From Anaerolineales bacterium (GTDB lineage: Bacteria > Chloroflexota > Anaerolineae > Anaerolineales > E44-bin32): a stretch of DNA of 6,911 bases. Made by a program: the position numbers and the translations under genes. How positions within the stretch are numbered: position 1 is the first letter of the stretch; every line of letters begins with the position of its first letter. The stretch spans positions 1 to 6,911 of the forward strand of contig JAUWDI010000047.1 in NCBI GenBank assembly GCA_030608865.1, read 5' to 3'. This document shows, one piece after another, positions 1 through 6,552 of the stretch. The notes under the pieces are model-generated. The model saw only the letters and a program-made list of their open reading frames with translations, did not search any database and had not been told where the DNA came from.

Positions 1-155
1 GGCTAGGGGCAAACCCTTACACCCGACCCTGGTTTTTCTTCGTGATGCTCTAGACGATCCCTATCGTAAAGGAACCGAGAAGCAAGGCGAGCAATCGCTC
101 CAGATGGTTCAACCACCTCAGTCTATAGTTGTTCTTACCGCATCTCTCTCACTTA
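1..155. other. left-edge stretch with no supported gene
   Basis: No convincing gene is visible. A plus-strand frame is open from base 2 to the TAA at 209-211 (about 69 codons, no start inside the window needed), but its translation shows no motif I recognise and it runs straight through the hairpin at 156-193. I treat it as probable chance, although the tail of a gene entering from the left cannot be excluded. Confidence 0.4.
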
Positions 156-193
156 AAGAAGGACCTGTGGGTGCAGACCCACAGGTTCTTCTT
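156..193 (-). terminator. long hairpin, probable intrinsic terminator after the DUF5666-like gene
   Basis: A 17-bp stem (left arm 156-172, right arm 177-193) closes a 4-nt loop, with a single G-T wobble. The inner 10 bp (ACCTGTGGGT / ACCCACAGGT) are perfect. Read on the minus strand, the stem ends in a T-rich tract running into TTTAAG. It lies 39 nt beyond the stop codon of the 232-1404 gene, where a terminator is expected. The plus-strand side is also T-rich (TTCTTCTT), so it may work in both directions. Confidence 0.7.
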
Positions 194-231
194 GATTACA
201 AACTGCGCTAAGCAAGTTAAGGATTTTGGCG

Positions 232-1404
232 CTAACTCGTCTGCAAGACCGGGGGACGATCCCGCAGCACCTCCGGACGAACATCGTCCATCCGCTCAGG
301 CCTCTCTGCCGGGGCCTTGCCCGCGCCCACAACTACGGCAAGAAATTCGCCATTGCCGAGATCCCTTCCCGCGACAATTGCGACCATACCCACCTCAAGA
401 TCACCGAAGCCATTTACACTTCCATCTCGAGATTTGTATTTAGTCGAACTATCCACGGAAAAATTCTTCTGCTCTCCAGAACGAGTCTCGATCGTAAGGG
501 AATTTCCCCCAAGCGAGACAATCTTCCCAGAAGCGCTGAGGATATTGGGACGCTCCGGGCGATCTTCAGGATTTCCGGCCAGCACGACCAGAGCTTGATT
601 GGTTCCATCTTCCATCTTAATCGCGCCCACCATAGTGAGCATCCCCCGCTTAAGATCATGGATCCCGGTTACCGATCCATCGCGGCTCCTGAATTTCGTC
701 CGCTCGCCGGTGACGAATGTGATGCTTTCGCCTTCATTTGATTGAACAGTGAAGGTCTCCTGCCCAGGAACAACCCCTGTGATCTCACCTGTGGTCCGAA
801 ACATGCGGTCACGGATATCTCCCGCTGGAGCCCCTGCCGCCACAACGAGGGCGACGATGCCGTTATCTTCTGTATCCACGGCGGTTACGAGGGCGGCCAT
901 TCCCGGCTCGAGATCGTCCAGCGAAGTCACTTCTCCATTACGGCTGCGGTAGCGGGTGCGCTCGATGACGTTGATTGTCAAACTGCGCCCATCCTCCGTG
1001 AGTAGCGTAAAGTAATCACCACCAACGCCACCCACCTCGCCCTTCAAGCGCATTATGTTTGGCAGCTCTTCGGGAGTGGCCGCGAATACCACTGAGGCGT
1101 TTATTGTCCCATCGCCACGTTCCGGACCGACGACGATGGTACGCATATCAACGACTAAATCTTCAAATCCTTGAACAGCGCCGTTGCGGCTGCGATACTC
1201 GGTATTACCCGTGACATGCACGTGCACATCGGTTCCGCTGAGCGTGCGCACAGCAAACGTATTTCCGGGGAAATCCACGTTGAGAATAACCCCTGCAACT
1301 CGGGTCTGATTGTCCGGCGCATCACCTTCGGCAGAGGCAGCCCCAACTAATCCCAAAGTAAGAGCGGCGGTCACCAGAATGATCCTCGTCCATTTTGTAA
1401 ACAT
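232..1404 (-). CDS. secreted protein with four tandem DUF5666-like repeats
   Basis: The 390-residue product is probably exported and has no recognisable catalytic motif. Residues 1-25 form a signal peptide: basic start, hydrophobic core 8-21, and an AASA cleavage site before E26. The mature part is four imperfect repeats of about 80 residues (roughly 34-110, 117-193, 203-280 and 289-363). Each is beta-rich and carries a T-x-[YF]-[RK]-S-R-[ND]-G box (starting at 68, 150, 236 and 321) followed by a DL-x-x-x-M turn and a valine-rich strand. This matches the DUF5666 style of small beta-barrel repeats found in exported bacterial proteins of unknown function. A charged Pro/Arg linker precedes repeat 4 and a similar tail (365-386) ends the protein. 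The ATG at 1404 sits 6 nt after AAGGAGG, which settles the start. The gene has its own promoter and terminator. Function is unknown; an envelope or surface-binding role is only a guess. Confidence 0.85.
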   Translation of the reverse strand: MFTKWTRIILVTAALTLGLVGAASAEGDAPDNQTRVAGVILNVDFPGNTFAVRTLSGTDVHVHVTGNTEYRSRNGAVQGFEDLVVDMRTIVVGPERGDGTINASVVFAATPEELPNIMRLKGEVGGVGGDYFTLLTEDGRSLTINVIERTRYRSRNGEVTSLDDLEPGMAALVTAVDTEDNGIVALVVAAGAPAGDIRDRMFRTTGEITGVVPGQETFTVQSNEGESITFVTGERTKFRSRDGSVTGIHDLKRGMLTMVGAIKMEDGTNQALVVLAGNPEDRPERPNILSASGKIVSLGGNSLTIETRSGEQKNFSVDSSTKYKSRDGSVNGFGDLEVGMVAIVAGRDLGNGEFLAVVVGAGKAPAERPERMDDVRPEVLRDRPPVLQTS

Positions 1405-1410
1405 CGCTAA

Positions 1411-1417
1411 CCTCCTT
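1411..1417 (-). promoter_or_regulatory. very strong Shine-Dalgarno (AAGGAGG)
   Basis: AAGGAGG, extending to AAGGAGGT, lies 6 nt upstream of the ATG at 1404. It is an almost full anti-16S complement and the strongest ribosome binding site in the window. This suggests high translation of the exported repeat protein and fixes its start. Confidence 0.8.
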
Positions 1418-1460
1418 CAATTTTGAATACACACATATTTTCAAGGAAGTGCGCGAAAGG

Positions 1461-1490
1461 ATCATAGCGGGTATGTAAAAAGGCTGTAAA
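1461..1490 (-). promoter_or_regulatory. sigma70-type promoter of the DUF5666-like gene
   Basis: On the minus strand, TTTACA (1490-1485, five of six bases of the -35 consensus) is followed after 18 nt by TATGAT (1466-1461, five of six of the -10 consensus). The predicted start is near 1454, giving a 5' leader of about 50 nt. It lies between the dNK terminator-like hairpin and the gene, so the gene is probably transcribed on its own. Confidence 0.55.
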
Positions 1491-1505
1491 GTCGTAGGGG
1501 GAGTT

Positions 1506-1524
1506 AAAAAGAGCTTTCCGGCTC
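1506..1524 (-). terminator. short terminator-like hairpin after the deoxynucleoside kinase gene
   Basis: Minus-strand GAGC, a 6-nt loop and GCTC are followed directly by five T (1510-1506), 23 nt beyond the kinase stop codon. The stem is only 4 bp, so it is weak as an intrinsic terminator. Its position and T-run are right. Confidence 0.4.
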
Positions 1525-1546
1525 GAAATTCCAGAAAACTCAAGGA

Positions 1547-2191
1547 TCAATCATCGGGAAAATGAAGTTCCTCTTTTCCTGTTAACTTGTCATGGATGCG
1601 ATTGATCACGATGTCAAGATGTCGCGGTTGGTGAACGAAATCGAGATCGTCCGTGCGAATCGTCAGCACCGGGCAGATATCGAAGCGGTTGATCCATTCC
1701 ACATACAGAGAATCAAGCAACTCAAGGTACTCCTGGGTGATCCCCAATTCCATGTCCCTGGCACGCTGTTGGATACGCCCCATCAGAACAGGCACGGGCG
1801 CCTTCAGATGTATCAGGAGGTCCGGGGAAGGTAGTTTCCCCACGATGAGATCGAAGACCTTGCGGTAGTTCTCGTAGTCCCGATCAGAAAGCGTCCCCAA
1901 TTTTAACGCAGCCCGGGCGAAGATCTCCGCGTCCTCATATATTGAGCGGTCGATAATCGTCGAAGCGCTAGAGTCAGCCAGGGCTAAATGCTGGTCTGCG
2001 CGGTGGCCAAGGAAAAAGACATTAAGGTGGAAAGCCCAGATTGCCATATCGGCGTAGAAATCAGCGAGGTAGGGATTATCAACCACAGATTCGTACGCAG
2101 TATCCCAACCTAACCGTTCTCCCAGCCGCTCTGTGAGGGATGTTTTTCCAGACCCGATGTTTCCGGCGACGAGCACGAAATGTTTTGCCAT
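1547..2191 (-). CDS. deoxynucleoside kinase
   Basis: This enzyme should phosphorylate deoxynucleosides to their 5'-monophosphates in the cytoplasm (salvage pathway), using a nucleoside triphosphate. The 214 residues fit the dCK/dGK/dNK family. Visible motifs are the P-loop GNIGSGKT (10-17), E34 in the position of the catalytic base, the substrate helix FHLNVFFLGHR (54-64), DRS (81-83) followed by IYEDAEIFA, and the LID region R139 to RARDME (143-148). The substrate helix has Asn57 where many members have a Gln that pairs with the base, so specificity is uncertain. I start at the ATG at 2191, 9 nt after AAGGAG (2206-2201). A TTG two codons earlier would leave only 3 nt. It is probably a single-gene unit, separated from the exporter remnant by about 120 nt. 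The substrate (dA, dG, dC or T) cannot be told from the sequence. Confidence 0.9.
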   Translation of the reverse strand: MAKHFVLVAGNIGSGKTSLTERLGERLGWDTAYESVVDNPYLADFYADMAIWAFHLNVFFLGHRADQHLALADSSASTIIDRSIYEDAEIFARAALKLGTLSDRDYENYRKVFDLIVGKLPSPDLLIHLKAPVPVLMGRIQQRARDMELGITQEYLELLDSLYVEWINRFDICPVLTIRTDDLDFVHQPRHLDIVINRIHDKLTGKEELHFPDD

Positions 2192-2241
2192 CGACAATCA
2201 CTCCTTGACAGCATGAATAATCTTATCTACACAGAGTTGTG

Positions 2242-2270
2242 ATTTTAGGTATTCTACGCAAGATGAGCAA
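2242..2270 (-). promoter_or_regulatory. possible promoter of the deoxynucleoside kinase gene
   Basis: Minus-strand TAAAAT (2247-2242, five of six -10 bases) lies 17 nt after a weak TTGCTC (2270-2265, three of six). A second -10-like hexamer, TAGAAT (2256-2251), overlaps the spacer but lacks a convincing -35. A promoter is expected in this 120-nt gap; the exact site is uncertain. Confidence 0.3.
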
Positions 2271-2273
2271 ACC

Positions 2274-2290
2274 AAAAAGGAATCAATTCC
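2274..2290 (-). terminator. minimal hairpin plus T-run after the ABC ATPase remnant
   Basis: Minus-strand GGAA-TTGA-TTCC is followed directly by TTTTT. The 4-bp stem, with a possible extra G-T pair, is very short, but its place between the exporter remnant and the kinase gene suits a weak terminator. Confidence 0.3.
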
Positions 2291-2317
2291 CGATTGCCCC
2301 CTGAAGTGGAAAGTGGC

Positions 2318-2547
2318 TTAATTCTCGATATTGGCTATATCCTGGCCACCAATAAAAACCGACCATCTCGTGGGCTTATCGAGCGCGCCGAGGACATTCA
2401 GGAGCGTACTTTTTCCGCCGCCACTCGGCCCCATGATTGCCAGAAGTTCTCCATACCTGACCCGCAAATCGACCCCGTCAAGTGCACGGATCTTCTCTCT
2501 AGCACCATCTATCGTCAACCCTCATCGTGGGTATAAAACAAGGCCAT
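2318..2547 (-). pseudogene. truncated, frameshifted ABC transporter ATP-binding protein (LolD/MacB-like)
   Basis: This is the N-terminal remnant of an ABC-exporter ATPase. The readable frame (2518-2318) has the stretch leading into RALDGVDL, a complete Walker A (GPSGGGKST, then LLNVLGALDKPT) and the following FIGGQDIA strand, then stops at TAA. The Q-loop, LSGGQ signature, Walker B and H-loop are absent; a full subunit has about 220-240 residues. The ancestral start is probably the ATG at 2547, which follows GGAGAGG (2556-2550) and lies 16 nt beyond the HlyD stop. That frame ends after MALFYTHDEG, and the Walker A frame is offset from it, so a frameshift lies near 2518-2525. TRW replaces the usual TSG-type turn after LDKPT, which also fits decay. 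The product cannot hydrolyse ATP. Confidence 0.8.
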
Positions 2548-2563
2548 GACCTCTCCAGCGTGA

Positions 2564-3760
2564 TCAACTCTCAATTTCGATATCGACAAATGCCGTCATC
2601 CCCCACCTGACTTTCTCTGGAATTTCATTCAGCTCAATGATTACTTTATAATTCACGCCCGAACCCTGCTCCGATTTACTGGCGATGTAAATAACCTGAC
2701 CGTCAACCACAATGTCTGGCAACGCGTCAAAAGTGGTGGTTGCAAAATCGCCAATCTCGATTCGCGCTGCATCAATCTCGTTCAGGTCCGTAGTCTCCAC
2801 CCTTAGAGTTTGTAAATCTGCCAATACAACCAGAGGCTGCCCGGGAGCGACCCACTCCTTTTCTTGTGAGTACACATCACTGACCGTTCCGGCGAAAGGT
2901 GCTTCCAAAACGAGCAAAGAGAGGGCAGCCTCAGCCGCTTTTACATGAGCCTGCGCAGCGGCTACCCGCGCTTCCGCTCGCTCGAGGGTGTCGGGATCCG
3001 GCCCATCCTTAACTCTTTCCCAATTCTGTTCAGCAACTCCGAGTTCCGCTTCGCTTATAGAAAGCTTGGCATCAAGAACGGATTGCTCTGTCTCATCTGG
3101 ATAGCCTAAATACCAGTTAAGCCTCCTGAGCGCGGCATCGCGGGCACTGCGTGCAGAAGATAGCTCGATCAACGCCATTGCCCGTTGGGCGTCGTCCTCG
3201 GGCCGACCAGAGTAATGGTCATAATTACCTTTTGCTCGATCGACCTCCTCCTCCGCAAGCACGAGGCCAGCTTGTGCAGAGTCGATCGTGGATTGGCTGG
3301 CGCGATTACCTTCCTGCTGGACACGCCAGTTATACTCTGCATCTTCAAGCGCATCTTGGGCATTCGCAAAGGAAAGCTGCGTCTGCGCACTGATAAGAGC
3401 AGAAGTGCGGTGCACCTCATCCAGGCTTTGGTTTGCGAGGATGAGTTCTAAGCGAGCAGTCTCCAGGGCAGCGTGGGCCTGCTCTCTCCCCTTTAGAGCC
3501 ATCAGGATTTTTCCCTTCTCGACCACCTCCCCCTCTTCAACCATGATTTCATCCACAATGCCTGGAGTCGAGAAACTTAAGACAACCCTTTTTGAAGGGA
3601 GCACAATACCCGTGGCACTGACAATGGGCTGAAAATCCTCTAGAATGCCGCTATTGGGCTCCTCGGTTAGGTCGGGTGTGCCTTGAGTGCACGCGGGAAG
3701 AAAGAGAAGCGCAGTAATCACCAGAACATACAAAGCTCGCAGTGCTCTTTTGTTATTCAT
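2564..3760 (-). CDS. HlyD/MacA-family efflux adaptor, lipoprotein
   Basis: This is a membrane-fusion/adaptor protein of an ABC exporter, expected to sit outside the cytoplasmic membrane on a lipid anchor and join an FtsX-like permease. Residues 5-23 form a signal peptide ending in a lipobox LPAC with Cys24. A first lipoyl-like half (about 45-90, with VLSFSTPGIVDEI and VEEGEVVEKGKIL) leads into a long Ala/Glu/Arg-rich coiled-coil hairpin (about 93-285). The second lipoyl half (LEAPFAGTVSDV) and beta-barrel domains run to the C terminus. No stop or frameshift is visible and the length (398 residues) is normal. I use the ATG at 3760, 10 nt after AAGG; a TTG two codons upstream is the alternative. 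It lies between a permease remnant and an ATPase remnant, so its original partners are broken. It may be an orphan, serve another exporter, or be in early decay. Confidence 0.88.
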   Translation of the reverse strand: MNNKRALRALYVLVITALLFLPACTQGTPDLTEEPNSGILEDFQPIVSATGIVLPSKRVVLSFSTPGIVDEIMVEEGEVVEKGKILMALKGREQAHAALETARLELILANQSLDEVHRTSALISAQTQLSFANAQDALEDAEYNWRVQQEGNRASQSTIDSAQAGLVLAEEEVDRAKGNYDHYSGRPEDDAQRAMALIELSSARSARDAALRRLNWYLGYPDETEQSVLDAKLSISEAELGVAEQNWERVKDGPDPDTLERAEARVAAAQAHVKAAEAALSLLVLEAPFAGTVSDVYSQEKEWVAPGQPLVVLADLQTLRVETTDLNEIDAARIEIGDFATTTFDALPDIVVDGQVIYIASKSEQGSGVNYKVIIELNEIPEKVRWGMTAFVDIEIES

Positions 3761-3815
3761 GTTCAACCATCCTTAGAATCGATTTCCGATTAATTTCTTT
3801 CACTAGAACCAACCC

Positions 3816-4145
3816 TCATTCATAACGCAACGCCTCTACCGATTCAAGACGGGTGGCTCTTAAAGCTGGATACAAACCACCCATCAATCCTAATAGTAGA
3901 GCCACAGTTAAGGCGCGGGCGAAGATACCAAGAGTCCAGATCGGTTGAGCAACCTCACCAATCATCGGAATTAAGTTCAACCTAGCAATTAATCCAAATG
4001 CTATGAAAACACTCATTACACCGCCGATATGCCCTAAGAGCAAGACCTCGCTGAAAATGAAGCCCAGGACCCGGAGGGATCCGTCCACAGAATCGATTCC
4101 TATGATGACCTTCGGGGCAATGAATTCTGCCCTGGTGTTTCGTGA
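3816..4145 (-). pseudogene. C-terminal remnant of FtsX/MacB-like ABC transporter permease
   Basis: Only the end of the permease remains; full members have about 380 or more residues. The open frame carries RVLGFIFSEVLLL, two hydrophobic segments (about 4070-3990 and 3895-3850) like the last two FtsX membrane helices, and the family-typical C-terminal tail GLYPALRATRLESVEALRYE. The recognisable part begins around a GTG at 4088. The frame stays open back to 4145, immediately after the TGA of the SDR gene, and this stretch (EFIAPKVIIG) also resembles the part of FtsX that precedes the third helix. The 5' portion with the first helix and the extracytoplasmic domain is missing. No good ribosome binding site precedes the GTG. 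It was probably once co-transcribed with the adaptor gene 55 nt downstream. Confidence 0.78.
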
Positions 4146-4949
4146 TCAAAACCGAGATGAGCGCAAAAGGCGTGGGCCAAGACGATCGATAAACCAGCCG
4201 AAATACATTTCAATCCAGGGGACCACCCATAACAAACGTGGAACGTAAATCGCCCGCCTAGGTTTCTTCAAAAGCCCCAAAATTCGTTGGGCTACCGTCT
4301 CTGGCTGAACTGCAAGACGCTGAAACGGAATAACACCACTCCCGGAGTGTGCAGCCACCTTATTAAAGAAGGGCGTCTTGACCGCTCCAGTTCGGACCAC
4401 GCTCACATTAACTCCTGTGTTAACAAGTTCTCGATAAAGCGAAGTTGTAAAGACATCGAGAAATGCTTTGGTTGCTCCGTAGAGCGCTACCCCCTGACTG
4501 GGAATGCTGGCGACAATCGAGCCGACATTGATGATATGCCCGCGATTAACTCTTTTCATCTCAGGAAGAAATTGAAGCGTAAGACCTGTCACTGCTTGAA
4601 CATTAACCGCGAGCATGCTTCTGGCTACAGTCCACGGCATCTCATCCCCAAATCCATACCAGCCGAATCCGGCATTATTGAGCAAGACCTCGATCGGGGC
4701 GCCAATATCCTTCACCTGATCAGCAATTGCTGAATAGGATTCTTCCTGGGTCAGATCTGAGCAGATGATATCCGCTGACCCCCCAGATTCCTGGATATTA
4801 AACTGAAGCTTCTCCAGGCGCTCTTGGCGGCGAGCGATTAATACCAGATGGAAACCCACTGTGGAGAGCTGCATTGCTGCCGCTTCACCTATCCCGCTTG
4901 AAGCGCCCGTAACAACTGCGATACGTTCAGATAGTCTCGGATCAATCAT
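4146..4949 (-). CDS. classical SDR-family NAD(P)-dependent oxidoreductase
   Basis: This is a cytoplasmic or membrane-associated short-chain dehydrogenase of 267 residues that oxidises or reduces an unidentified alcohol/carbonyl substrate. The Rossmann fold is clear: TGASSGIG (14-21), R40-R41 at the end of strand 2 (suggesting NADPH preference), D65-L66, NNAG (91-94), and the complete catalytic set N116, S144, Y157 and K161 (YGATK). The C-terminal 30 residues (PRLLWVVPWIEMYFGWFIDRL) are unusually hydrophobic and aromatic, suggesting membrane contact or a lipid-like substrate. The ATG at 4949 has an AAGGG ribosome site and begins 8 nt after the epimerase stop, so it is third in the tetR operon. 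Its TGA abuts the permease remnant in the same frame. The substrate is unknown. Confidence 0.9.
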   Translation of the reverse strand: MIDPRLSERIAVVTGASSGIGEAAAMQLSTVGFHLVLIARRQERLEKLQFNIQESGGSADIICSDLTQEESYSAIADQVKDIGAPIEVLLNNAGFGWYGFGDEMPWTVARSMLAVNVQAVTGLTLQFLPEMKRVNRGHIINVGSIVASIPSQGVALYGATKAFLDVFTTSLYRELVNTGVNVSVVRTGAVKTPFFNKVAAHSGSGVIPFQRLAVQPETVAQRILGLLKKPRRAIYVPRLLWVVPWIEMYFGWFIDRLGPRLLRSSRF

Positions 4950-4957
4950 TTTGCCCT

Positions 4958-5914
4958 TCAGGTTTGCACTTGTGATTTACTCAGAATCCAGGCGCGGATT
5001 ACCGGTCGGAAGAGACGAATGAAGAAGCGACGAAAGCCAATACTTTCCTTTACATCCTCGATGTAATCCGCCAATGTCAGCCGTTGGAACTTCAGTACCT
5101 TCTGGCTTTCCTCCGTATCTAACCAATCGGTGGGATATGGCTCATCTGTGAAGGCATCCTCCGGCAGCATTCCAATCCCGGCAGCATCCATCACCCCTTT
5201 CACCAACTCGCGCTGATAGAGCTGGCAGTCGGATCCACCGCCGATATGCCAGATATTTCCCCAGATTTCATCCGCCTCCAGTCCATTCGCAATCGCTAAG
5301 CCCACATCCCTTCGATGGACGAATTCGATCCGATTGTCCAGCGGGACATCAAACATCGCCGGGTCCATCACAAGGCGTATTGGAAGAGATGCGCCCAAGC
5401 GGTAGATTGCCCAAGTTAAACCCGAGCTCCGAATCATCTCCTCGCATTCGACCTTGTGTTTTGCATAGTGTTCGATGGGATGTGGAGTATCGAATATTGT
5501 CCGCGGCGGCGGCAAATGCTGGGTCTTGCCATAGATATGAAGCGATGAAGAGAATAGTATCTTCGGGGGCTTTGGCTGCTGTTTCATAGCATCAAGCAAG
5601 TTCTTCGTACCCCCAACATTAATCTCCCGTGCCCATTCAGGCTCTTTCTCGCTGCTGACTCCGGTCGCGGAAAGCGTGGGAATCACGAATGCCAAATGGA
5701 CGACGATTTGAATATCTCGTAATGCCTCCATTAGATCCTCTGGCCGGCGTAAATCCCCCCAGAAGATCTGCGCTCCCTGCTCATAGGATCTAGCGACACG
5801 CTCATTCGCTTTCGTCTTAAGGTCAAAGCAGCGAACCCTGTGCCCGCGCCTGAGAAGTTCATCCAATGCGCTCTGGCCAATATTTCCAAACGCACCAGTA
5901 AGAAGTACGTTCAT
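4958..5914 (-). CDS. NAD-dependent epimerase/dehydratase family protein (extended SDR)
   Basis: This 318-residue extended short-chain dehydrogenase probably acts on a nucleotide-sugar, sterol-like or other carbonyl/alcohol substrate. It has the TGAFGNIG dinucleotide loop (6-13), D31 after strand 2 (typical of NAD binding), the D54-L55 adenine site, HLA (73-75), N99, the SSS strand (122-124) and the catalytic YAKHK (Y150, K154). The length fits the GalE-like extended SDRs. The middle third is usual for the family; the last residues are basic and hydrophobic (RRFFIRLFRPVIRAWIL), as in its SDR neighbour, and may touch the membrane. Its ATG lies 2 nt after the tetR stop, with GAGGGA inside the end of tetR as ribosome site, so translation is probably coupled. 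No substrate-specific motif is visible. Confidence 0.88.
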   Translation of the reverse strand: MNVLLTGAFGNIGQSALDELLRRGHRVRCFDLKTKANERVARSYEQGAQIFWGDLRRPEDLMEALRDIQIVVHLAFVIPTLSATGVSSEKEPEWAREINVGGTKNLLDAMKQQPKPPKILFSSSLHIYGKTQHLPPPRTIFDTPHPIEHYAKHKVECEEMIRSSGLTWAIYRLGASLPIRLVMDPAMFDVPLDNRIEFVHRRDVGLAIANGLEADEIWGNIWHIGGGSDCQLYQRELVKGVMDAAGIGMLPEDAFTDEPYPTDWLDTEESQKVLKFQRLTLADYIEDVKESIGFRRFFIRLFRPVIRAWILSKSQVQT

Positions 5915-5916
5915 TT

Positions 5917-6519
5917 TTATTCCCTCGCAGCTATTCCATGAAGCAGGAGTTCCAGCGCTTCCTGGGTTATGTCTTGCCAGTCCTCTCCACCTGTATCCAA
6001 AAGACCTTGAACGAGCATTCCCACCGCCAGAGCAATGAGGACGCGGGCTGTATTGTGAGGGGAAAGATCTCTTAGACTTCCATCATCTATCCCCCGCTGT
6101 ATCAGGGCGGCAAAGAAATCACGGTAGCGTTGAAACGGTTCGACCGTTGCATCCCAAACATCAGGGTCGCGAATAGCCCTACTCCAAAATTCAAGGAAGA
6201 TCGGGAGTTGTGGGCCGCCAACATCGAGTACCTGCCCTATGATCTCGCCCATGGAGAGCAACCCATCTTGGACGTCTTCGGTTGACTCATCAATTAGATT
6301 GAGCTGCTCATCCAAGCCCTTTAACCAGCGCTGCATAAGCTCTAGAAAAATGGATTGTTTAGTCTCGTAATGATGATAGAAAGCCCCCTTGCTCACACCC
6401 GCGGCGTCGCAGATCATTGAAACACTCGTCGCCTCGTAGCCATGTACGGCGAATAAATGCTCCGCCGCTTGCAGGATGCTCTCTTTCGTTTGCGTTGCCC
6501 GATCTTGCTGTTTCATCAT
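5917..6519 (-). CDS. TetR/AcrR-family transcriptional regulator
   Basis: This 200-residue repressor should bind DNA as a dimer and release it on ligand binding. Residues 10-56 are a typical TetR N-terminal domain: ILQAAEHLFAVHGYEATSVSMI, then the helix-turn-helix IcDAAGVSKGAFYHHYETK (recognition helix about 43-50). The rest is helical, with a ligand pocket likely in 60-195 (LEFWSRAIRDPDVW region), and resembles other ~200-residue family members. It is the first gene of an operon with two SDR enzymes and has a matching palindrome right upstream, so it probably controls itself and both enzymes. Two adjacent ATGs are possible: the one at 6519 directly touches GAGGAG, while the one at 6516 leaves 3 nt and may be preferred. 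The ligand is unknown; a substrate or product of the SDR enzymes is the natural guess. Confidence 0.9.
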   Translation of the reverse strand: MMKQQDRATQTKESILQAAEHLFAVHGYEATSVSMICDAAGVSKGAFYHHYETKQSIFLELMQRWLKGLDEQLNLIDESTEDVQDGLLSMGEIIGQVLDVGGPQLPIFLEFWSRAIRDPDVWDATVEPFQRYRDFFAALIQRGIDDGSLRDLSPHNTARVLIALAVGMLVQGLLDTGGEDWQDITQEALELLLHGIAARE

Positions 6520-6528
6520 CTCCTCACA

Positions 6529-6552
6529 ATCATACCGACCAGTCGGTATGAT
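6529..6552 (-). promoter_or_regulatory. TetR-type operator palindrome
   Basis: Two perfect 11-bp arms, ATCATACCGAC (6529-6539) and GTCGGTATGAT (6542-6552), flank a 2-bp centre. A ~24-bp dyad with a CGAC/GTCG core is typical of a TetR-dimer site. It lies 10 nt before the tetR start, covers the predicted transcription start and abuts the -10 hexamer, so a bound repressor would block its own operon. Confidence 0.8.

Noticed and set aside
2..211. Plus-strand open frame entering from the left edge
   Set aside because: Only about 69 codons, with no recognisable motif, and it overlaps the terminator-like hairpin. Kept only as a note because the sequence to the left is not visible.
226..741. Plus-strand open frame of 171 codons, and shorter ones at 129-443, 317-598 and 742-1005
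   Set aside because: They are antisense to the DUF5666-like gene, whose repeats, signal peptide, ribosome site and promoter are clear; the translations have no family features.
2195..2197. TTG as start of the deoxynucleoside kinase
   Set aside because: The AAGGAG lies only 3 nt away; the ATG at 2191 with 9 nt spacing gives a better start and places the P-loop normally.
2223..2233. TTATCTACACA, resembling a DnaA box
   Set aside because: It has two extra bases compared with the 9-bp TTATNCACA box, is alone, and has no replication gene or AT-rich region nearby.
3767..3815. Possible separate promoter for the HlyD adaptor gene
   Set aside because: No pair of hexamers with acceptable spacing is visible between the permease remnant and the adaptor; expression is more likely from upstream.
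4287..4733. Plus-strand open frame of 148 codons inside the SDR gene
   Set aside because: Antisense shadow: the minus-strand SDR has its full cofactor and catalytic motifs across the same bases.
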